Shown here piece by piece: positions 19,573 through 28,937 of a DNA stretch of 64,000 nt. The DNA comes from Gammaproteobacteria bacterium HGW-Gammaproteobacteria-15 (GTDB taxonomy: Bacteria > Pseudomonadota > Gammaproteobacteria > Enterobacterales > Alteromonadaceae): assembly GCA_002840125.1 (NCBI GenBank), contig PGZF01000001.1, positions 873,237 to 937,236 of the forward strand, in the 5' to 3' direction. Position 1 is the stretch's first letter; every line of letters starts with the position of its first letter. The translations under genes were made by a program, and so were the position numbers. The notes beneath the pieces were generated by a model. The model made no database searches and was not told where the DNA came from. It saw only the letters and a list, made by a program, of their open reading frames with translations.

Positions 19573-20826
19573 TTAACTGCGGGTTTGGCCGCTGCCGGTT
19601 ACCACGTATTTTTCCGTGGTTAATGCCTCCAGCCCCATAGGGCCATAAGCATGTAACTTGCTGGTAGAAATACCAATCTCGGCACCTAAACCCAACTCAC
19701 CACCATCAGAGAAGCGTGACGAAGCGTTATGCATCACCACGGCAGAATCTACCTGGCGGATAAAACGCTCTGCATTGGCCTGATCGCTGGTACAAATAAC
19801 TTCGGTATGCTGGCTGCCAAACTGGTCAATATGCGCCATAGCAGCGTCCAGATCGTCCACTACCCTGATAGCAATTTCCGGCGCCAGATATTCCTGACCA
19901 AACTCGTTATCAGCAATCGGCTGGGCCTGGTTAAAGTAGCCGATGCTGGCTTTACAGGCATGCACGATAACATCGTGCTGCGCCAGCGCATTGGCCACCA
20001 ACGGCAGAAAATCAGCGGCAATATGCTTATTAACCAATAAACCTTCCAGCGCATTACACACACCGGGGCGCTGCACTTTACCGTTAAGTAATAACTCCAG
20101 CGCCATGGTTAAATCTGCGCTTTGGTCAACATACAGATGACATACACCTTTATAATGCTGAATCACCGGGATACGGCTATGCTCGGTAACAAAACGGATT
20201 AAACCTTCGCCGCCGCGCGGGATCACCAAATCGATATACTGATCCTGTTTTAACAGCGCCAGCATTAGCTCCCGATCAGGGTCAGGCACTATACTGATCA
20301 CCTCATCAGGTAACTGATGTTCGCGCAGTGCTTGCTGCATCGCACCAGCAATAGCCAGACTGGTTTGAATAGCCTCACGGCCGCAGCGCAGAATAACCGC
20401 ATTACCGGATTTAAAGCATAAAGCACCGGCATCAGCCGTTACATTAGGCCTCGCTTCATAAATCATACAAATAACGCCCAGCGCAATGCGGCGTTTTTCA
20501 ATATTAATACCGTTTGGCCGCTGCTCAATATGGCGCGTAGCGCCAACCGGGTCGGGCAAGGCGATAATTTGCTCGATGGCTTTGGCCATGGCATCAATGC
20601 GGTCATGGTTTAGTGTTAAGCGGTCAAGCATAGCGGCACTGGTGCCATTGGCACTGGCTGTGGCCACTTCATCTTTATTCGCTTCCAGAATTGCAACGCT
20701 GGCGCTACGAATATGGTTTGCCATACTCTGCAGGACAAAATTCTTCTGCTCTGTCGTCAAATTTGCTACAGCTTTAGCTGCCTGTGACGCTTTAGCGGCG
20801 ATTGTAGCCGCAACATCGGTACTCAT
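19573..20826 (-). CDS. proA: Gamma-glutamyl phosphate reductase
   Basis: 417 residues, aldehyde dehydrogenase superfamily. It reduces gamma-glutamyl phosphate with NADPH to glutamate semialdehyde, step two of proline synthesis. The catalytic Cys is in RPGVCNALEGLLV (about residue 255), and the nucleotide-binding part holds VICMIYEARPNVTADA and KSGNAVILRCG. It overlaps proB by four bases, so the two are translationally coupled. Confidence 0.96.
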   Translation of the reverse strand: MSTDVAATIAAKASQAAKAVANLTTEQKNFVLQSMANHIRSASVAILEANKDEVATASANGTSAAMLDRLTLNHDRIDAMAKAIEQIIALPDPVGATRHIEQRPNGINIEKRRIALGVICMIYEARPNVTADAGALCFKSGNAVILRCGREAIQTSLAIAGAMQQALREHQLPDEVISIVPDPDRELMLALLKQDQYIDLVIPRGGEGLIRFVTEHSRIPVIQHYKGVCHLYVDQSADLTMALELLLNGKVQRPGVCNALEGLLVNKHIAADFLPLVANALAQHDVIVHACKASIGYFNQAQPIADNEFGQEYLAPEIAIRVVDDLDAAMAHIDQFGSQHTEVICTSDQANAERFIRQVDSAVVMHNASSRFSDGGELGLGAEIGISTSKLHAYGPMGLEALTTEKYVVTGSGQTRS

Positions 20827-21944
20827 AGTTTCTCCAGTAACATCATTTCGCTGCGATGGATCACCGCATCACTACCCGTTGGACAATAGCCAAGGCAAGA
20901 AGCGATATCACGGCTTTGCTGACCTTTAATAGAAAACAATTCGCTGGCACTAAACCGGCTGACACCTTTGGCAATTTTACGCTTACCAGAAGCACAACGC
21001 ACCAGTACGGCATCACCTGAATCGAATTCACCACTAATGCTAACTATACCGCTACACAACAATGAGGCGCCCTGGCGGCATAAGGCCTCGACACAGCCAT
21101 CATCGACCCATATTTCGCCTTTAGCTCTTAAGGTGTGGCGTACCCAATGTTTTTTAGCCGATAGGGGCTTGGCATGACCATAAAAAATGGTGCCCGGATT
21201 TTTACCCGCTAAAATACACTGAAAACCGTCAGGCTTGTGGCCATCAATAATAACCGTATCTATACCATGTGCAGCAGCTTTTTCTGCCGCTTCAATCTTG
21301 GTATACATACCGCCGGTCCCCACTTTAGATGACGCACCACCGGCCAGAGCGTAAATACGCTGATCAATAATACGCACTTCAGGGATCAGGCTGGCTGTTG
21401 GGTCTTTATTCGGATCTGCGGTATACAAACCATCAACGTCAGAACAAATAATCAACGCATCTGCGTGAGCAACAGTGGCGACCATAGCGGCCAGATTGTC
21501 GTTATCGCCTACTTTTAATTCATCAGTGGCTATCGTATCGTTTTCATTGACGATAGGCAGTATCTGATGGTCAAGTAACCGCTTTAGCGTATTCTGAATA
21601 TTAACATGACGCACGCGATCGCTTAAATCACCGTGAGTAAGTAATACCTGTGCGCAAGGAAAGTCAAAACACCGGCTCCAGAAATTCATTAGCTGACTCT
21701 GGCCGACAGCTGCCATCGCCCGTTTGAGTGCGATAGGAACCCGTTGATGTTGAAAATTGAAATGATGGCGGCCCGCAGCCACACTACCTGATGACACCAG
21801 GATCACTTCAAGACCCTGTAACCGGCACTGCCGGATAAATTCAGCGATGGGACGCAGGAACTGTTCACTACACCCCTGGTTTTCCGGCGCTATCAGGGCA
21901 CTGCCAACTTTAAGCACGACCCGCCGCCAGGATGGGTTAATCAT
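20823..21944 (-). CDS. proB: Glutamate 5-kinase with PUA domain
   Basis: 373 residues. Amino acid kinase domain (about 1-260; VVLKVGSALI at the start, NENDTIATDELKVGDNDNLAA in the middle) plus a C-terminal PUA domain (about 280-365). It phosphorylates glutamate and is the proline-inhibited first step of the pathway. The start has ATG at 21944 with GGAG close upstream. The 211 bases in front of it, up to the acetyltransferase gene, are AT-rich and hold no gene that I can see. Confidence 0.96.
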   Translation of the reverse strand: MINPSWRRVVLKVGSALIAPENQGCSEQFLRPIAEFIRQCRLQGLEVILVSSGSVAAGRHHFNFQHQRVPIALKRAMAAVGQSQLMNFWSRCFDFPCAQVLLTHGDLSDRVRHVNIQNTLKRLLDHQILPIVNENDTIATDELKVGDNDNLAAMVATVAHADALIICSDVDGLYTADPNKDPTASLIPEVRIIDQRIYALAGGASSKVGTGGMYTKIEAAEKAAAHGIDTVIIDGHKPDGFQCILAGKNPGTIFYGHAKPLSAKKHWVRHTLRAKGEIWVDDGCVEALCRQGASLLCSGIVSISGEFDSGDAVLVRCASGKRKIAKGVSRFSASELFSIKGQQSRDIASCLGYCPTGSDAVIHRSEMMLLEKL

Positions 21945-22155
21945 AACTCCTCCAATGGTTGTTCCGGCGGCTATAGTAGCAAAAACTGTAACCGGGCACC
22001 ACCTTGGCTACAGTTTAGAAAAACAAAGATCGGAACATGTAAAACTTAAATAATTGATATAAATAAACTATAACTATTATGAATGCCTACCATTCACAAT
22101 ATTTAAGCTACAAAAAACCACTTAATCTGTAATTAAATTACATTTTCGTTAGCGT

Positions 22156-22665
22156 TCAGGAGTACAGCTGCACATCTTTTAATGACGGTTGAACCTGTAC
22201 TACTTTCTCAAAACTCAGGCCTAAACGGGTTAACACTTTAATTGACGGGAGATTACCGGCACTAACAAGGCCAACAATACGTTTGAGCTTAGCCTTCTGA
22301 TAACCAAAATGCAGCACCGCAGAAGCCGCCTCAAACGCATAGCCCTTGCCCCAGAACTGAGGTACAAACGCAAAACCAATATCGGTTTCCTGCAGATAAT
22401 CACGAAACAGCAGGCCGCAAAACCCAATGGGTATTTTGGTATCACTGGTTTCAACCAGAAATAAACCATAGCCATGTTGCTGATAACTTTTAATAGGCCC
22501 CTCAGCTAAGTAATGCAAAGCATCCAGCTTTGAACGCACACCGCGATCAGCAATATTTTCAATAAAAGACGGTTCATTTAATAACTGACAGGTAAAAGCA
22601 GTGTCTGCCGCCGTAAGATGCCGGATACGTAAACGTGGGGTTTCTGCAACTATCAAGATAATCAT
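22156..22665 (-). CDS. GNAT family N-acetyltransferase (RimJ/RimL type)
   Basis: About 169 residues. The typical start of this group is seen (AETPRLRIRHLTAADT), then the acetyl-CoA region (FVPQFWGKGYAFEAASAVLHFGY, with the Q/R-x-x-G-x-G/A loop as Q-F-W-G-K-G) and the end NLPSIKVLTRLGLSFEK. The substrate cannot be told. The start is uncertain: ATG at 22665 is chosen, but the TTG at 22656 has the better placed site AAGGA, and the frame is open to 22692. It stands alone between proB and the tRNA genes. Confidence 0.75.
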   Translation of the reverse strand: MIILIVAETPRLRIRHLTAADTAFTCQLLNEPSFIENIADRGVRSKLDALHYLAEGPIKSYQQHGYGLFLVETSDTKIPIGFCGLLFRDYLQETDIGFAFVPQFWGKGYAFEAASAVLHFGYQKAKLKRIVGLVSAGNLPSIKVLTRLGLSFEKVVQVQPSLKDVQLYS

Positions 22666-22827
22666 CCTTAATCTGATATTAAATAGCAGCATACAATAAG
22701 ATTTAAGGATTTGGGAACTGGATTTTATTTTTTAATAAAAGAGAGAATAACGGATGTTAAAAATAATTTGCTTTAAATCAGGGAGAATGTGGCTGATATC
22801 GCTGTTTTTACCATTGAACTGGGAGAA

Positions 22828-22904
22828 TGGTCGGTGATGCAGGATTTGAACCTGCGACCCCTTGGACCCAAACCAAGTGCGCTACCAAGCTGCGCCAATC
22901 ACCG
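22828..22904 (-). tRNA. tRNA-Pro (TGG), copy 1
   Basis: 77 bases with encoded CCA. Anticodon stem CTTGG/CCAAG closes on loop TTTGGGT, giving anticodon TGG. All arms fold. The sequence is identical to the copy at 23172-23248. Last gene of the four-tRNA row when read leftward. Confidence 0.95.
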
Positions 22905-22926
22905 ACTATAAAAACTCAGGGAAAGA

Positions 22927-23003
22927 TGGGGTGGATGATGGGGTTCGAACCCACGACAACCGGAATCACAATCCGGGGCTCTACCAACTGAGCTACAACC
23001 ACC
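22927..23003 (-). tRNA. tRNA-His (GTG)
   Basis: 77 bases including the extra G at position -1 that marks tRNA-His and the encoded CCA. Anticodon GTG. D, anticodon and T arms fold well. The acceptor stem reads GTGGTTG against CATCCAC, which leaves a T-T mismatch at pair 5-68. Confidence 0.93.
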
Positions 23004-23027
23004 ACTGAAACTGTTTTGCGCTTGTTA

Positions 23028-23104
<77 letters not shown>

Positions 23105-23171
23105 ACAATCTAAACCCTACCAAGCTACTTAACGGCAGCTAAAATTGCATTTTAAGCTACCATCAGGAAGA

Positions 23172-23248
23172 TGGTCGGTGATGCAGGATTTGAACCTGCG
23201 ACCCCTTGGACCCAAACCAAGTGCGCTACCAAGCTGCGCCAATCACCG
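23172..23248 (-). tRNA. tRNA-Pro (TGG), copy 2
   Basis: 77 bases, identical to 22828-22904, with encoded CCA. It is the first of the leftward row Pro-Arg-His-Pro. Its promoter would lie in the short gap shared with folD. Confidence 0.95.
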
Positions 23249-23437
23249 ACTTCGCTGCACTGCTGCAACGGGGCGGAATATTACAGCTGAGGCGCTATAG
23301 CGTCAAACGTTTTTTTGCACAAATCAACTGATTGCCTATTATTTGAACCTATTGTGCCGCGGGCATTGCAGGATGGAGTTCTGCGGGTAGCTGTGCGAAA
23401 ATATGCCACAGTAAAATCATGGCAGAGACGTAAGCAA

Positions 23438-24295
23438 ATGACAGCACAAATTATTGATGGCAAAGCCGTTGCCCAGGCAACAAAAGATAAAGTTGCTGCC
23501 CAGGTTCGCGCCCGGGTTGCAGCAGGTAAAAGAGCACCGGGCTTAGCCGTAGTGCTGGTAGGGGTAAACCCGGCATCCCAGGTTTATGTGGGCAGCAAAC
23601 GTAAGGCGTGCGAAGAAGTTGGCTTTCATTCTGTATCTTACGACTTACCCTCTGACACTACTGAGCAACAGCTGCTGGAGCTGATCGATACCTTAAATAA
23701 CGACAACACTGTCGACGGCATTCTGGTACAGCTGCCGTTACCAGCCGGCTTAGATTCTTCCGCCATTTTAGAGCGCATAAACCCGCATAAAGACGTCGAC
23801 GGCTTTCACCCGTACAACATTGGCCGCTTAGCCCAGCGCATGCCGGCCCTGCGCTCTTGCACGCCTAAAGGCATTATGACATTACTGCAAAGCACCGGCG
23901 TTAATGTAAAAGGCATGGATGCAGTTGTCGTGGGTGCCTCCAATATCGTTGGCCGGCCTATGGCGCTGGAGCTGTTACTGGCCGGTTGTACTACAACGGT
24001 ATGTCATAAATTTACCAAAAACCTGGAAGCGCAGGTACGCCGCGCCGATTTGCTGGTAGTCGCCGTAGGCCGGCCGGAATTTATCCCCGGAGATTGGGTA
24101 AAACCGGGCGCCCTGGTTATTGATGTGGGTATTAACCGGTTAGATTCCGGCAAACTGGTGGGCGATGTGGAATACGGCGCAGCGGTAAAGCACGCACGTT
24201 ATATTACCCCGGTACCGGGCGGTGTCGGCCCGATGACAGTGGCCAGCCTGGTAGAAAACACGCTGGAAGCCTGTGAGCTGTATCACGACAGATAA
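23438..24295 (+). CDS. folD: FolD, methylene-THF dehydrogenase/cyclohydrolase
   Basis: 285 residues from ATG at 23438; the open frame begins at 23315 but the extra 41 residues are not part of the family. It interconverts 5,10-methylene-THF and 10-formyl-THF. The active-site lysine is in [17 protein letters not shown] (Y-V-x-x-K), the substrate loop in [11 protein letters not shown], the NADP fold in [13 protein letters not shown] and the signature [12 protein letters not shown] is near the end. It is divergent from the tRNA row. Confidence 0.96.
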   Translation: MTAQIIDGKAVAQATKDKVAAQVRARVAAGKRAPGLAVVLVGVNPASQVYVGSKRKACEEVGFHSVSYDLPSDTTEQQLLELIDTLNNDNTVDGILVQLPLPAGLDSSAILERINPHKDVDGFHPYNIGRLAQRMPALRSCTPKGIMTLLQSTGVNVKGMDAVVVGASNIVGRPMALELLLAGCTTTVCHKFTKNLEAQVRRADLLVVAVGRPEFIPGDWVKPGALVIDVGINRLDSGKLVGDVEYGAAVKHARYITPVPGGVGPMTVASLVENTLEACELYHDR

Positions 24296-24337
24296 CCTGC
24301 CATAGCAGGCGCCAATACAGCGGGAGCTATCCCGCTG
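24296..24337 (+). terminator. Possible folD terminator
   Basis: Two small hairpins follow the folD stop: CCTGC/GCAGG (about 24297-24310) and AGCGGGA/TCCCGCT (24319-24336). There is no clear T-run, and the second overlaps the end of the convergent ATPase gene. Confidence 0.4.
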
Positions 24338-25412
24338 CTTGTTCGATAGCCGGTTTACGCAGCAGCCGCTGGCCTTTGTCATTAAACAGATAACAACTGG
24401 CGGCATCAAATTGCAGGTTTACCTGTGTATCTGCAGCCAGTTCACAGTCACCTTCAACCCGCACAACCAATTGCTCCATAGTGGCATTATGCAGATGCAC
24501 AAAGCTTTCCACACCCAAGCGTTCAACTACATCAACTGTCCAGCCGCCCTGGGCACTGGTAGCATGCAGTTTTAAATGCTCTGGCCGGATGCCTAATTGC
24601 AAATCATTGCCACTGGTGAAGCCATTACCAATATCTATCACCTGCCCAGATTGCAGATAAAAACTGCTACCCTGTAATTTGCCACGCAACAGGTTCATTT
24701 TCGGCACACCGATAAACTGCGCGACAAACGTATTTTCCGGCTCACGATACAACTGCATCGGCTTACCCAACTGAGATACATAACCATTGTGCAGTACAAT
24801 AATTTTTTGCGCCATGGTCATGGCTTCTACCTGATCATGGGTCACGTATACCACTGTAGAACCAAACTCGCGGTGCAACCGCATTAGCTCAGTGCGCATT
24901 TGTACGCGTAATTTTGCATCCAGATTAGATAACGGCTCATCAAACAAAATCACTTTTGGCCGTTTTACAATAGCCCGGCCAATTGCCACCCGCTGGCGCT
25001 GCCCGCCAGACAGGGCTGCAGGTTTGCGCTCCAGCAAATGCTCCAGCTCCAGCATTTGGGCCGCCTCCATTACCCGCCTTTTAATTTCAGCTTTATCTAC
25101 TTTTTTTAATGCCAGGGCAAAACCAATATTCTCCCCCACTGTCATGTGTGGATACAGTGCGTAAGACTGAAACACCATGGCAATTTCACGCTGATCCGGC
25201 GACACATGGTTCATCACTTTGCCGCCAATGCGCAGCTCACCGCTGCTGATATCTTCCAGCCCCGCTATCATGCGTAGCAAGGTCGATTTACCGCACCCAG
25301 AAGGCCCGACAATAACGGCAAACTCGCCTTGATCAATAGTGACACTAATACCTTTGACTACTTCGGTGCCAAGGTAATTCTTTTTTATATCAATCAGTTC
25401 AATATGAGACAT
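24327..25412 (-). CDS. CUT1-family sugar ABC transporter ATPase (MalK/UgpC/ThuK type)
   Basis: 361 residues. Walker A GPSGCGKST (residues 38-46), signature LSGGQRQRVAIGRAI, Walker B VILFDEPLSNLDAKL, H-loop VTHDQVEAM, then a C-terminal TOBE-type regulatory domain (about 240-355). It energises uptake of a sugar or polyol by the two permeases encoded just upstream. Last gene of a leftward run (binding protein, permease, permease, ATPase) that starts from the operator at 28748. Substrate is not known; the link to the ThuA-like and dehydrogenase genes favours a disaccharide or sugar alcohol. Confidence 0.9.
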   Translation of the reverse strand: MSHIELIDIKKNYLGTEVVKGISVTIDQGEFAVIVGPSGCGKSTLLRMIAGLEDISSGELRIGGKVMNHVSPDQREIAMVFQSYALYPHMTVGENIGFALALKKVDKAEIKRRVMEAAQMLELEHLLERKPAALSGGQRQRVAIGRAIVKRPKVILFDEPLSNLDAKLRVQMRTELMRLHREFGSTVVYVTHDQVEAMTMAQKIIVLHNGYVSQLGKPMQLYREPENTFVAQFIGVPKMNLLRGKLQGSSFYLQSGQVIDIGNGFTSGNDLQLGIRPEHLKLHATSAQGGWTVDVVERLGVESFVHLHNATMEQLVVRVEGDCELAADTQVNLQFDAASCYLFNDKGQRLLRKPAIEQAAG

Positions 25413-25424
25413 AACAAAATCCTG

Positions 25425-26354
25425 TTAACCTTTCACGCCGCCAGAGAAAGTCTGAGTCAGGAACTTTCTGGCAAAAGCAAATGCAATAACAGCCGGCAAA
25501 GTATAAATAACAGCCAGCGCGGTTAAAAAGCCGTAATCAATAGCGTCTACCCGCAAGAAAGCGCGGAACATGCCCAGTGGCAAGGTTTGCAGCTCTGGTG
25601 ACGAGGTAAACATCAGTGGCATTAAAAAATCGCCCCAGGCGTTAATAAAGGCAAATAAGCCGGCAGCGGCAAAACCCGGTAACGCCAGTGGTATTAGCAC
25701 ATGGCGCACGGTTTGCCACTGGCTGGCGCCATCAAGCGCGGCGGCCTCTTCATAGTCTTTTGGGATCGCATCAAAGAAGGTTTTCATAATCCAGATAGCC
25801 AGCGGCAATTGCATGGCGCAGTGGATCAGAATTAAGCCCAGATAACCGTCAATAAAAGAGAACATCCGGCTTAGCATCTGCTGTTGCTCTACATCGGCAG
25901 TAAACTGGTTAATCAGGCCATTTATCCAGTCATTTAAAAACAGCATCACTTTGTACACCGGCACTATCAGTGCCGGTGGTGGCACTATCCGCACCAGAAT
26001 AATGCCGTACAACAGCGGGCGCTTCCACCAGGCCTGGGTACGCGACAACGCATAGCCACCAAAGCCGGCAAAAATCAGGGTTAAAATGGTAGCACTGCCA
26101 ACAATCACCACAGAATTAAGCACCCAGCGCATGCCACTTTCGTTAGCAAAAATATTTTTGAAATGATCCAGCGTAACGCCCTGCGGAATTTGTAAAAACT
26201 GGCTGGCTTTGGGATCAAAGGCCGCCAGCACTACCCAGAAAAACGGCATCATACAAAACAGCGAAATCAGCACCAGCGTCAGATACGCCCGCCGCTGTGA
26301 TGCATGATGCGTTACAGTAACGTCTTCAGAGGAAGACCGGACAACAGCAACCAT
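25425..26354 (-). CDS. CUT1 ABC permease, MalG type
   Basis: 309 residues. N-terminal helix LTLVLISLFCMMPFFWVVLAA, a periplasmic segment, then a six-helix plan. The EAA loop reads EEAAALDGASQWQTVRHVLI (about residues 200-220). It pairs with the MalF-type permease, whose stop codon directly adjoins its start (no gap). An insert of about 20 residues (NQFTADVEQQQMLSRM) between helices is longer than in MalG of enteric bacteria. Confidence 0.9.
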   Translation of the reverse strand: MVAVVRSSSEDVTVTHHASQRRAYLTLVLISLFCMMPFFWVVLAAFDPKASQFLQIPQGVTLDHFKNIFANESGMRWVLNSVVIVGSATILTLIFAGFGGYALSRTQAWWKRPLLYGIILVRIVPPPALIVPVYKVMLFLNDWINGLINQFTADVEQQQMLSRMFSFIDGYLGLILIHCAMQLPLAIWIMKTFFDAIPKDYEEAAALDGASQWQTVRHVLIPLALPGFAAAGLFAFINAWGDFLMPLMFTSSPELQTLPLGMFRAFLRVDAIDYGFLTALAVIYTLPAVIAFAFARKFLTQTFSGGVKG

Positions 26355-27242
26355 CTAAACCTCCACCTTCAGGGCTTTAACATAAATAATGCCTAGGATC
26401 ATCGACACCACTAAACTCACCACAGCCACAGCGGCACCATAGCCCAGTTGAAATGCAGTAAACGACTGATTGTAAATATAAATACCCAGTATTTCGGTGC
26501 TGTTAGCAGGTCCGCCGCGGCTTAGCGTGTACACCAAGCCGAAAATAGCAAAGGTGGTTACCGTAGAAATAAACATATAGAGGAAGATTGTAGGCATCAT
26601 CATAGGCACCGTAATACGCCAGAACACCTGTGTATCAGTAGCACCATCTACCCTCGCCGCTTCATAAATATCTTTAGGAATTGCCGCTAAGCCCGACGTT
26701 AATAAAATCATGGCAAAGGCAATACCGCGCCAGGTATTTACGATAATGATCGACAGTAGCGGGAAGGTATACAGCCATTGCTGTGGATCGACACCAAACC
26801 AGGCGACAAAACGATTTAATGTACCGTACTCACCGCTGGCAAACATTGAGATCCATAAAAAGCCCACAACCATTTCCGGCACGGCATTGGGCAGGCAGAT
26901 AATGGCATTAAAAATGGGCTTATAACGTACCGGCCGTTGCAGCGCCAGGGCAGACAAAAACCCCAGCACAAACTGGCCGATAACGGCAGAGCCAATGACA
27001 AAAATCAATGTCACTTTTAGCGAATTCCAAAACAGTGGATCACCAAATAAACGGCTGAAATTGCGCAGGCCAACAAAAGAGGATTCCTGCGCAGCAAAGC
27101 CCAGTAAAGCAACGTCAGTCAGGCTTAAGCTAAAAGCATAAAAGGCCGGAAATACAATAAAAGCCGCCATCAGCAACAAAGCCGGAGCCATCATAAAACG
27201 GTAACCAAGCTGACGGCGGCTTTCGTAAGTCAGTTTAATCAT
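26355..27242 (-). CDS. CUT1 ABC permease, MalF type
   Basis: 295 residues, the compact form of MalF without the large periplasmic loop. Six hydrophobic segments; EAA loop IYEAARVDGATDTQVFWRIT (about residues 190-209). The start overlaps the end of the binding-protein gene by eight bases. Confidence 0.9.
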   Translation of the reverse strand: MIKLTYESRRQLGYRFMMAPALLLMAAFIVFPAFYAFSLSLTDVALLGFAAQESSFVGLRNFSRLFGDPLFWNSLKVTLIFVIGSAVIGQFVLGFLSALALQRPVRYKPIFNAIICLPNAVPEMVVGFLWISMFASGEYGTLNRFVAWFGVDPQQWLYTFPLLSIIIVNTWRGIAFAMILLTSGLAAIPKDIYEAARVDGATDTQVFWRITVPMMMPTIFLYMFISTVTTFAIFGLVYTLSRGGPANSTEILGIYIYNQSFTAFQLGYGAAVAVVSLVVSMILGIIYVKALKVEV

Positions 27243-28620
27243 GCTGCTTACCTCCTTTTGGCAGCGCTGCCACCGTCAGCTGTGGCTTTACCTGCTGATC
27301 ACCTAATACATTGGTCACATAATCAATCAGTTGCTGCTGCGCCTGGCCGGCGTCTGAGCGGCCGGTAAGGACAGCTTCAGAGGCTTGCGCTACGGCGGCC
27401 ATCATGGCATTGGAACCCACAGTAGTGCGCAGGGCACGCGCTTGCGGTAGCAACGCATGGTCTTCCATCCGGCTGCCTAGCGCGGCAAAACCCGGGTGCT
27501 GCGCCGCGTCAAGCCGGGCCGGCACATTGCCCAACTTTTCGGCATAGACCAGCGCCACATCAACCTCGCCCAGCGCCAGCACCAGTTGCTGTGCCAGTTG
27601 CTGCTGGCGTGATTTAGCATTAACGCCCCAGGAATACACTACCGAGGCCAACGCAAAAGGCTCGCCACCATCGGCACTGGGAAATTTCCAGGTTTGTACC
27701 GCCTGGTCTACATTCGGGATCGGGTTACGGCTGTCCGGCCCCCAGTCGAATACTTTGCACCAGCTACCGCAGGTGGTAATCAGCAACTGGCCTTTGGGAA
27801 ACATTTCATATTTGGGAATAACCCAGGGTTCAGGGTTAAGCAAAGGTTTTACCGGCATCAATTGCTGTTGTACCAGGGTTTGGTAAAAGCCAAAGGAAGC
27901 ACGCACCGCCTCACCTGCCAACACATACTGGTTATCCACATTCAACAATTGATAATCGCTGAAGCTGGCCAGTAAATAGCGAAAGCCCTCGGTATAGCTC
28001 CCCATACCCCAGGTTAGCCCGGCCGGAATCAATAGCGGGTACTGGCCCAGTTGCTGTTTAATTTGCCGGCTGCGTGACAGTAAATCTTGCCAGCTTTGCG
28101 GCTGTGCGGTACTGATACCTGCTGCAGTCAGTAAATCATGCCGGTAGTACAGTTGTTCTACCGCCATGATAGAAGGCACGACATAGACCTGCTCATCAAA
28201 ACTGGCACGGGTTAGCTGCTTAACCAGCTCAGGCAAATGCTGATACCCAGGCCACTGTTCAACAGCGTCTGTAAGGTTGGCCAGATATCCGGCAGCAGCC
28301 AGATCGTCCATTTGTAAATCACGGGGAATAGTAAATACATCGGGCGCATTACCAGCCCGCAATTCAGTCACCAGCTTGGTGAAATAATCCTGTGGCGGTG
28401 CCGGATATTCCACTATTTTCAGGTACACACCCAATTCGGCCTCAAGTGCCGGTTTTAGCTGCTGTAATACCTGTATCCGTGCAGTACGGTGTTCAGCAAT
28501 TACCAGCGTGGGCAGATCCTGCCGTTGAGCTGATGGAGACTCCCCCCACCACCAGCCAACAGCTACGACGAGCACTGCGCCCAAAGGCAGCAGTACCAGA
28601 GATTTAGTCGTCCAGCTCAT
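27235..28620 (-). CDS. CUT1 extracellular sugar-binding protein (family 1)
   Basis: 461 residues. N-terminal signal or anchor (SLVLLPLGAVLVVAVGWWW) without a lipobox Cys. The mature part has the family 1 plan, with KLVTELRAGNAPDVFTIPRD (about 82-101), a hinge region, and a late LALASVVYSWGVNAKSR block. It delivers the sugar to the two permeases. First gene of the leftward ABC operon. Its leader of about 110 bases starts at the palindromic operator shared with the divergent dehydrogenase gene. Confidence 0.88.
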   Translation of the reverse strand: MSWTTKSLVLLPLGAVLVVAVGWWWGESPSAQRQDLPTLVIAEHRTARIQVLQQLKPALEAELGVYLKIVEYPAPPQDYFTKLVTELRAGNAPDVFTIPRDLQMDDLAAAGYLANLTDAVEQWPGYQHLPELVKQLTRASFDEQVYVVPSIMAVEQLYYRHDLLTAAGISTAQPQSWQDLLSRSRQIKQQLGQYPLLIPAGLTWGMGSYTEGFRYLLASFSDYQLLNVDNQYVLAGEAVRASFGFYQTLVQQQLMPVKPLLNPEPWVIPKYEMFPKGQLLITTCGSWCKVFDWGPDSRNPIPNVDQAVQTWKFPSADGGEPFALASVVYSWGVNAKSRQQQLAQQLVLALGEVDVALVYAEKLGNVPARLDAAQHPGFAALGSRMEDHALLPQARALRTTVGSNAMMAAVAQASEAVLTGRSDAGQAQQQLIDYVTNVLGDQQVKPQLTVAALPKGGKQHD

Positions 28621-28736
28621 AGTCTAGCTCTTTAATTTTGTTGCACTTTAGTGCATTTCTGTTTGCCGGTTATTTGTACCCCTGAGGAGCTACACTAACA
28701 CGACTATTTTTTATACTAATTACCCTGTCTGTTTTG

Positions 28737-28777
28737 ATAATACGCTTATTGACACCGGTGTCAATATGCAATTTAAT
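28737..28777. promoter_or_regulatory. LacI-type operator on divergent promoters (ABC operon / dehydrogenase)
   Basis: Core palindrome ATTGACACCGGTGTCAAT at 28748-28765. Each half holds a perfect -35 box TTGACA. Plus strand: -35 28749-28754, 17-base spacer, -10 TTTAAT 28772-28777, toward the dehydrogenase. Minus strand: -35 28759-28764, 16-base spacer, -10 TATTAT 28737-28742, toward the ABC operon. The same 18-bp core occurs at 34169-34186. The rest of the 317-base gap shows nothing else that I can name. Confidence 0.8.
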
Positions 28778-28937
28778 GGTGCAGTTCGGCATAGCAAAAG
28801 CGCACCAACCTAAGGCAAATTGCCTAACCACAGGTGTTGCAGGCTAATGCATAAAGCACAGAATTTGATCAGCAATGCACGACAAAACGATGCTGCCGTG
28901 CAATGGCAACTATCCTTGCAGCATCGGGGAGAGCGAA

